A stretch of 24,577 nucleotides of DNA from positions 1 through 24,577 of the forward strand of contig JBIIYQ010000035.1 in the NCBI GenBank assembly GCA_044346745.1, read 5' to 3'. Below, piece after piece: positions 23,041 to 24,577 of the stretch; within the stretch, counting starts at the first letter, position 1; each line of letters opens with the position of its first letter. This DNA comes from UKL13-2 sp044346745. Lineage in GTDB: Bacteria > Pseudomonadota > Gammaproteobacteria > Burkholderiales > Usitatibacteraceae. The position numbers and the translations under genes were made by a program. The notes below the pieces were generated by a model. It had not been told where the DNA came from. It did no database searches and saw nothing but the letters and a program-made list of their open reading frames with translations.

Positions 23041-24577
23041 CTACTCGGTGAACGCGAACAACACTGCGTCTGCCGGAACCATCTCACCCACCTGAAACGC
23101 CACGCGCTCAACCACCCCATCACGCGGGCTAACGATGGTGTGTTCCATCTTCATCGCTTCCATGATGATGAGCGGTTGGCCTTTGCTGACCTTGTCGCCT
23201 GCTGCTGCCATCAGTTTCACGATTCGTCCCGGCATCATGGCTGTCAGACGGCCGTCGTTGGCGCTGGTATCACCTTCAAAGTGATATGGGTCGAATAAGG
23301 TGAGGCAGACACGACCTGTCTCCGTGAGGATGGTGATGTCGTCGCCCGCCTGCACAAAGCGCAAGGTCTTGCCACTACCGTCCAAGCGGATATGTAGCGA
23401 GCCATCTTCGCGTTCAGTCCACGCGAAATCGCATGCGGTGTCTTCGTGTTTAAAGCGCAAGCCATCGCGGGTTTGTTCAACGTGACAGACGATTTCGTTT
23501 TCACCGGCCTTGAATTCAATCAACCGAGACGCGGCGGTATTCAAACGCCAGCCGATGTTGGTGTCCCACACGTCCGGCGACGCCGGGGCATTCAGCTGCT
23601 CAGAAGCCAGAATTCCCGCACACGCCGCCGCGAGAACAAACTCGTCGATCGGTGTGGGCTTGAGCAGAGCAAGCTTGTGTTTGGCGATAAAACTTGTATC
23701 GGTGTCGCCGGCGAGAAATGCGGAGTGGTGCAAGAGCGACTGCAAAAAGCCAAGATTAGTTTTAACACCGATGACTTCTGTTTCTGCCAACGCCCCTTGC
23801 ATACGACGGATGGCCTCGGGGCGATCACCACCCCAAGTAATGAGTTTGGCGATCATTGGATCATAAAATATGCTGATCTCGCCACCGCTGGCAATACCGG
23901 TATCGAGACGGACGTCTTCCCCGTCTACTAGTGTCGGTGTTGCGAATACGTGCACCGGACCGATTTCAGGCAAGAAGTCATTCTCAGGATTTTCAGCGCA
24001 AATGCGGACTTCAATGGCGTGCCCGCCGGTGATGATCTCGCTTTGGTGCAGAGGCAGCTCTTCTCCGGCTGCCACAAGCAATTGCCACTCGACTAAATCT
24101 TCGCCAGTAATCATTTCGGTGATCGGGTGCTCTACTTGCAGGCGCGTGTTCATCTCCATAAAGAAGAACTCACGATTTTCACCAGCAATGAATTCGATCG
24201 TTCCGGCTCCACGGTAATTGATGGCGCGTGCCGCCGCAACCGCCGCCGCGCCCATCGTGTCGCGCATCAAATCATCAACTTGGTCCAGAAACGGCGAAGG
24301 GGTTTCTTCCAAAATCTTCTGGTGGCGGCGTTGTATCGAGCATTCACGCTCAAACAGATGCACCACGTTGCCGTGGGTGTCGCCAAACACTTGAAACTCG
24401 ATGTGGTGCGGGCCCTTGATAAAGCGTTCGATCAGCACATCATCGTCGCCAAACGCATTCTTGGCTTCGCGCTTGGCGGCATCGAGTTGCGCCATAAATT
24501 CATCGGCCTTCTCAACCAAACGCATACCCTTGCCACCACCGCCCGAAACCGCCTTGATCAGCTGCGGATAACCAATC
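23041..24577 (-). CDS. Biotin-dependent acyl-CoA carboxylase alpha subunit, 5' end outside window (methylcrotonyl-CoA type favoured)
   Basis: 511 residues are visible and the frame is open to the right edge, entering in the ATP-grasp glycine loop GYPQLIKAVSGGGGKGM. Biotin carboxylase residues follow: HIEFQVFGD, ERECSIQRRHQK, MEMNTRLQVEHPITEM. The C-terminal biotin carrier domain has the biotinylated lysine (codon 23149-23151) in EAMKMEHT. It carboxylates biotin for transfer by a beta subunit that must lie elsewhere. The EAMKMEHTI form resembles methylcrotonyl-CoA carboxylase (leucine degradation) more than propionyl-CoA carboxylase, but the latter would also suit the neighbouring mmsA, which yields propionyl-CoA. 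An in-frame ATG at 24523 is internal, not the start. Confidence 0.88.
   Translation of the reverse strand, partial: IGYPQLIKAVSGGGGKGMRLVEKADEFMAQLDAAKREAKNAFGDDDVLIERFIKGPHHIEFQVFGDTHGNVVHLFERECSIQRRHQKILEETPSPFLDQVDDLMRDTMGAAAVAAARAINYRGAGTIEFIAGENREFFFMEMNTRLQVEHPITEMITGEDLVEWQLLVAAGEELPLHQSEIITGGHAIEVRICAENPENDFLPEIGPVHVFATPTLVDGEDVRLDTGIASGGEISIFYDPMIAKLITWGGDRPEAIRRMQGALAETEVIGVKTNLGFLQSLLHHSAFLAGDTDTSFIAKHKLALLKPTPIDEFVLAAACAGILASEQLNAPASPDVWDTNIGWRLNTAASRLIEFKAGENEIVCHVEQTRDGLRFKHEDTACDFAWTEREDGSLHIRLDGSGKTLRFVQAGDDITILTETGRVCLTLFDPYHFEGDTSANDGRLTAMMPGRIVKLMAAAGDKVSKGQPLIIMEAMKMEHTIVSPRDGVVERVAFQVGEMVPADAVLFAFTE

Noticed and set aside
22932..23123. A separate 63-codon gene ending in the duplicated terminus
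   Set aside because: Its first part runs out of frame through the carboxylase gene and then the palindromic spacer; only the last codons resemble protein, explained by duplication.
23041..24577. Firm call as propionyl-CoA carboxylase alpha from the mmsA/mmsB context
   Set aside because: The biotin motif EAMKMEHT resembles the methylcrotonyl-CoA type, and the N-terminal part and beta subunit are not visible, so only a preference is stated.

Overview
The window reads as chromosomal DNA of a heterotrophic, moderately GC-rich Gram-negative proteobacterium. The evidence is an outer-membrane TonB-dependent receptor with a signal peptide, a valine catabolic set (mmsA, mmsB, 3-hydroxyisobutyryl-CoA hydrolase, enoyl-CoA hydratase), a biotin-dependent acyl-CoA carboxylase, and palindromic dispersed repeats typical of beta- and gammaproteobacteria. 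I cannot assign a genus from the sequence. No rRNA, tRNA or CRISPR array was seen.

Left part (1-14645): a catabolic/uptake locus for an unidentified small organic compound. An IS3-family element is cut by the left edge (1-125). A minus-strand operon running 5950 to 177 encodes a histidinol-dehydrogenase-family alcohol dehydrogenase, an SDR dehydrogenase, a bicupin protein, an alpha/beta hydrolase and a sodium:solute symporter. The first three genes overlap by a few bases; a 151-bp MITE-like element lies between hydrolase and symporter. Divergent from this operon is a two-domain SnoaL/NTF2-like protein (6289-7308). A second minus-strand operon (10453 to 7398) carries a LacI-type regulator, a MetE-C-terminal-like zinc methyltransferase and an HpcH/HpaI aldolase. 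Divergent from it is a TonB-dependent receptor, followed after a strong terminator by a second two-domain SnoaL-like protein. A 15-bp motif (TACTGCGAATGCAAA and close variants) occurs as an inverted pair in each of the two divergent promoter regions and nowhere else that I noticed, which argues that the four transcripts form one regulon, probably under the LacI protein.

Middle (14646-17219): a secreted two-trefoil ricin-type lectin whose C-terminal domain is cut off by an in-frame TAG and further downstream by a one-base frameshift, and a secreted, free-standing CHASE2-like protein translationally coupled to a fumarylacetoacetase-family hydrolase gene.

Right part (17219-24577): a minus-strand branched-chain amino-acid catabolic block. 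Read in transcription order it has the 3' part of an acyl-CoA carboxylase alpha subunit (methylcrotonyl-CoA type favoured), mmsA, mmsB, an enoyl-CoA hydratase, 3-hydroxyisobutyryl-CoA hydrolase and the FAH-family hydrolase. Together the four central enzymes cover methacrylyl-CoA to propionyl-CoA in valine degradation. The gaps hold repeats: a related pair of long hairpins (19277, 22873), a cluster of perfect 10-bp-stem hairpins (20246-20356), and a 35-bp duplication of the carboxylase 3' end separated from the original by a palindromic element.
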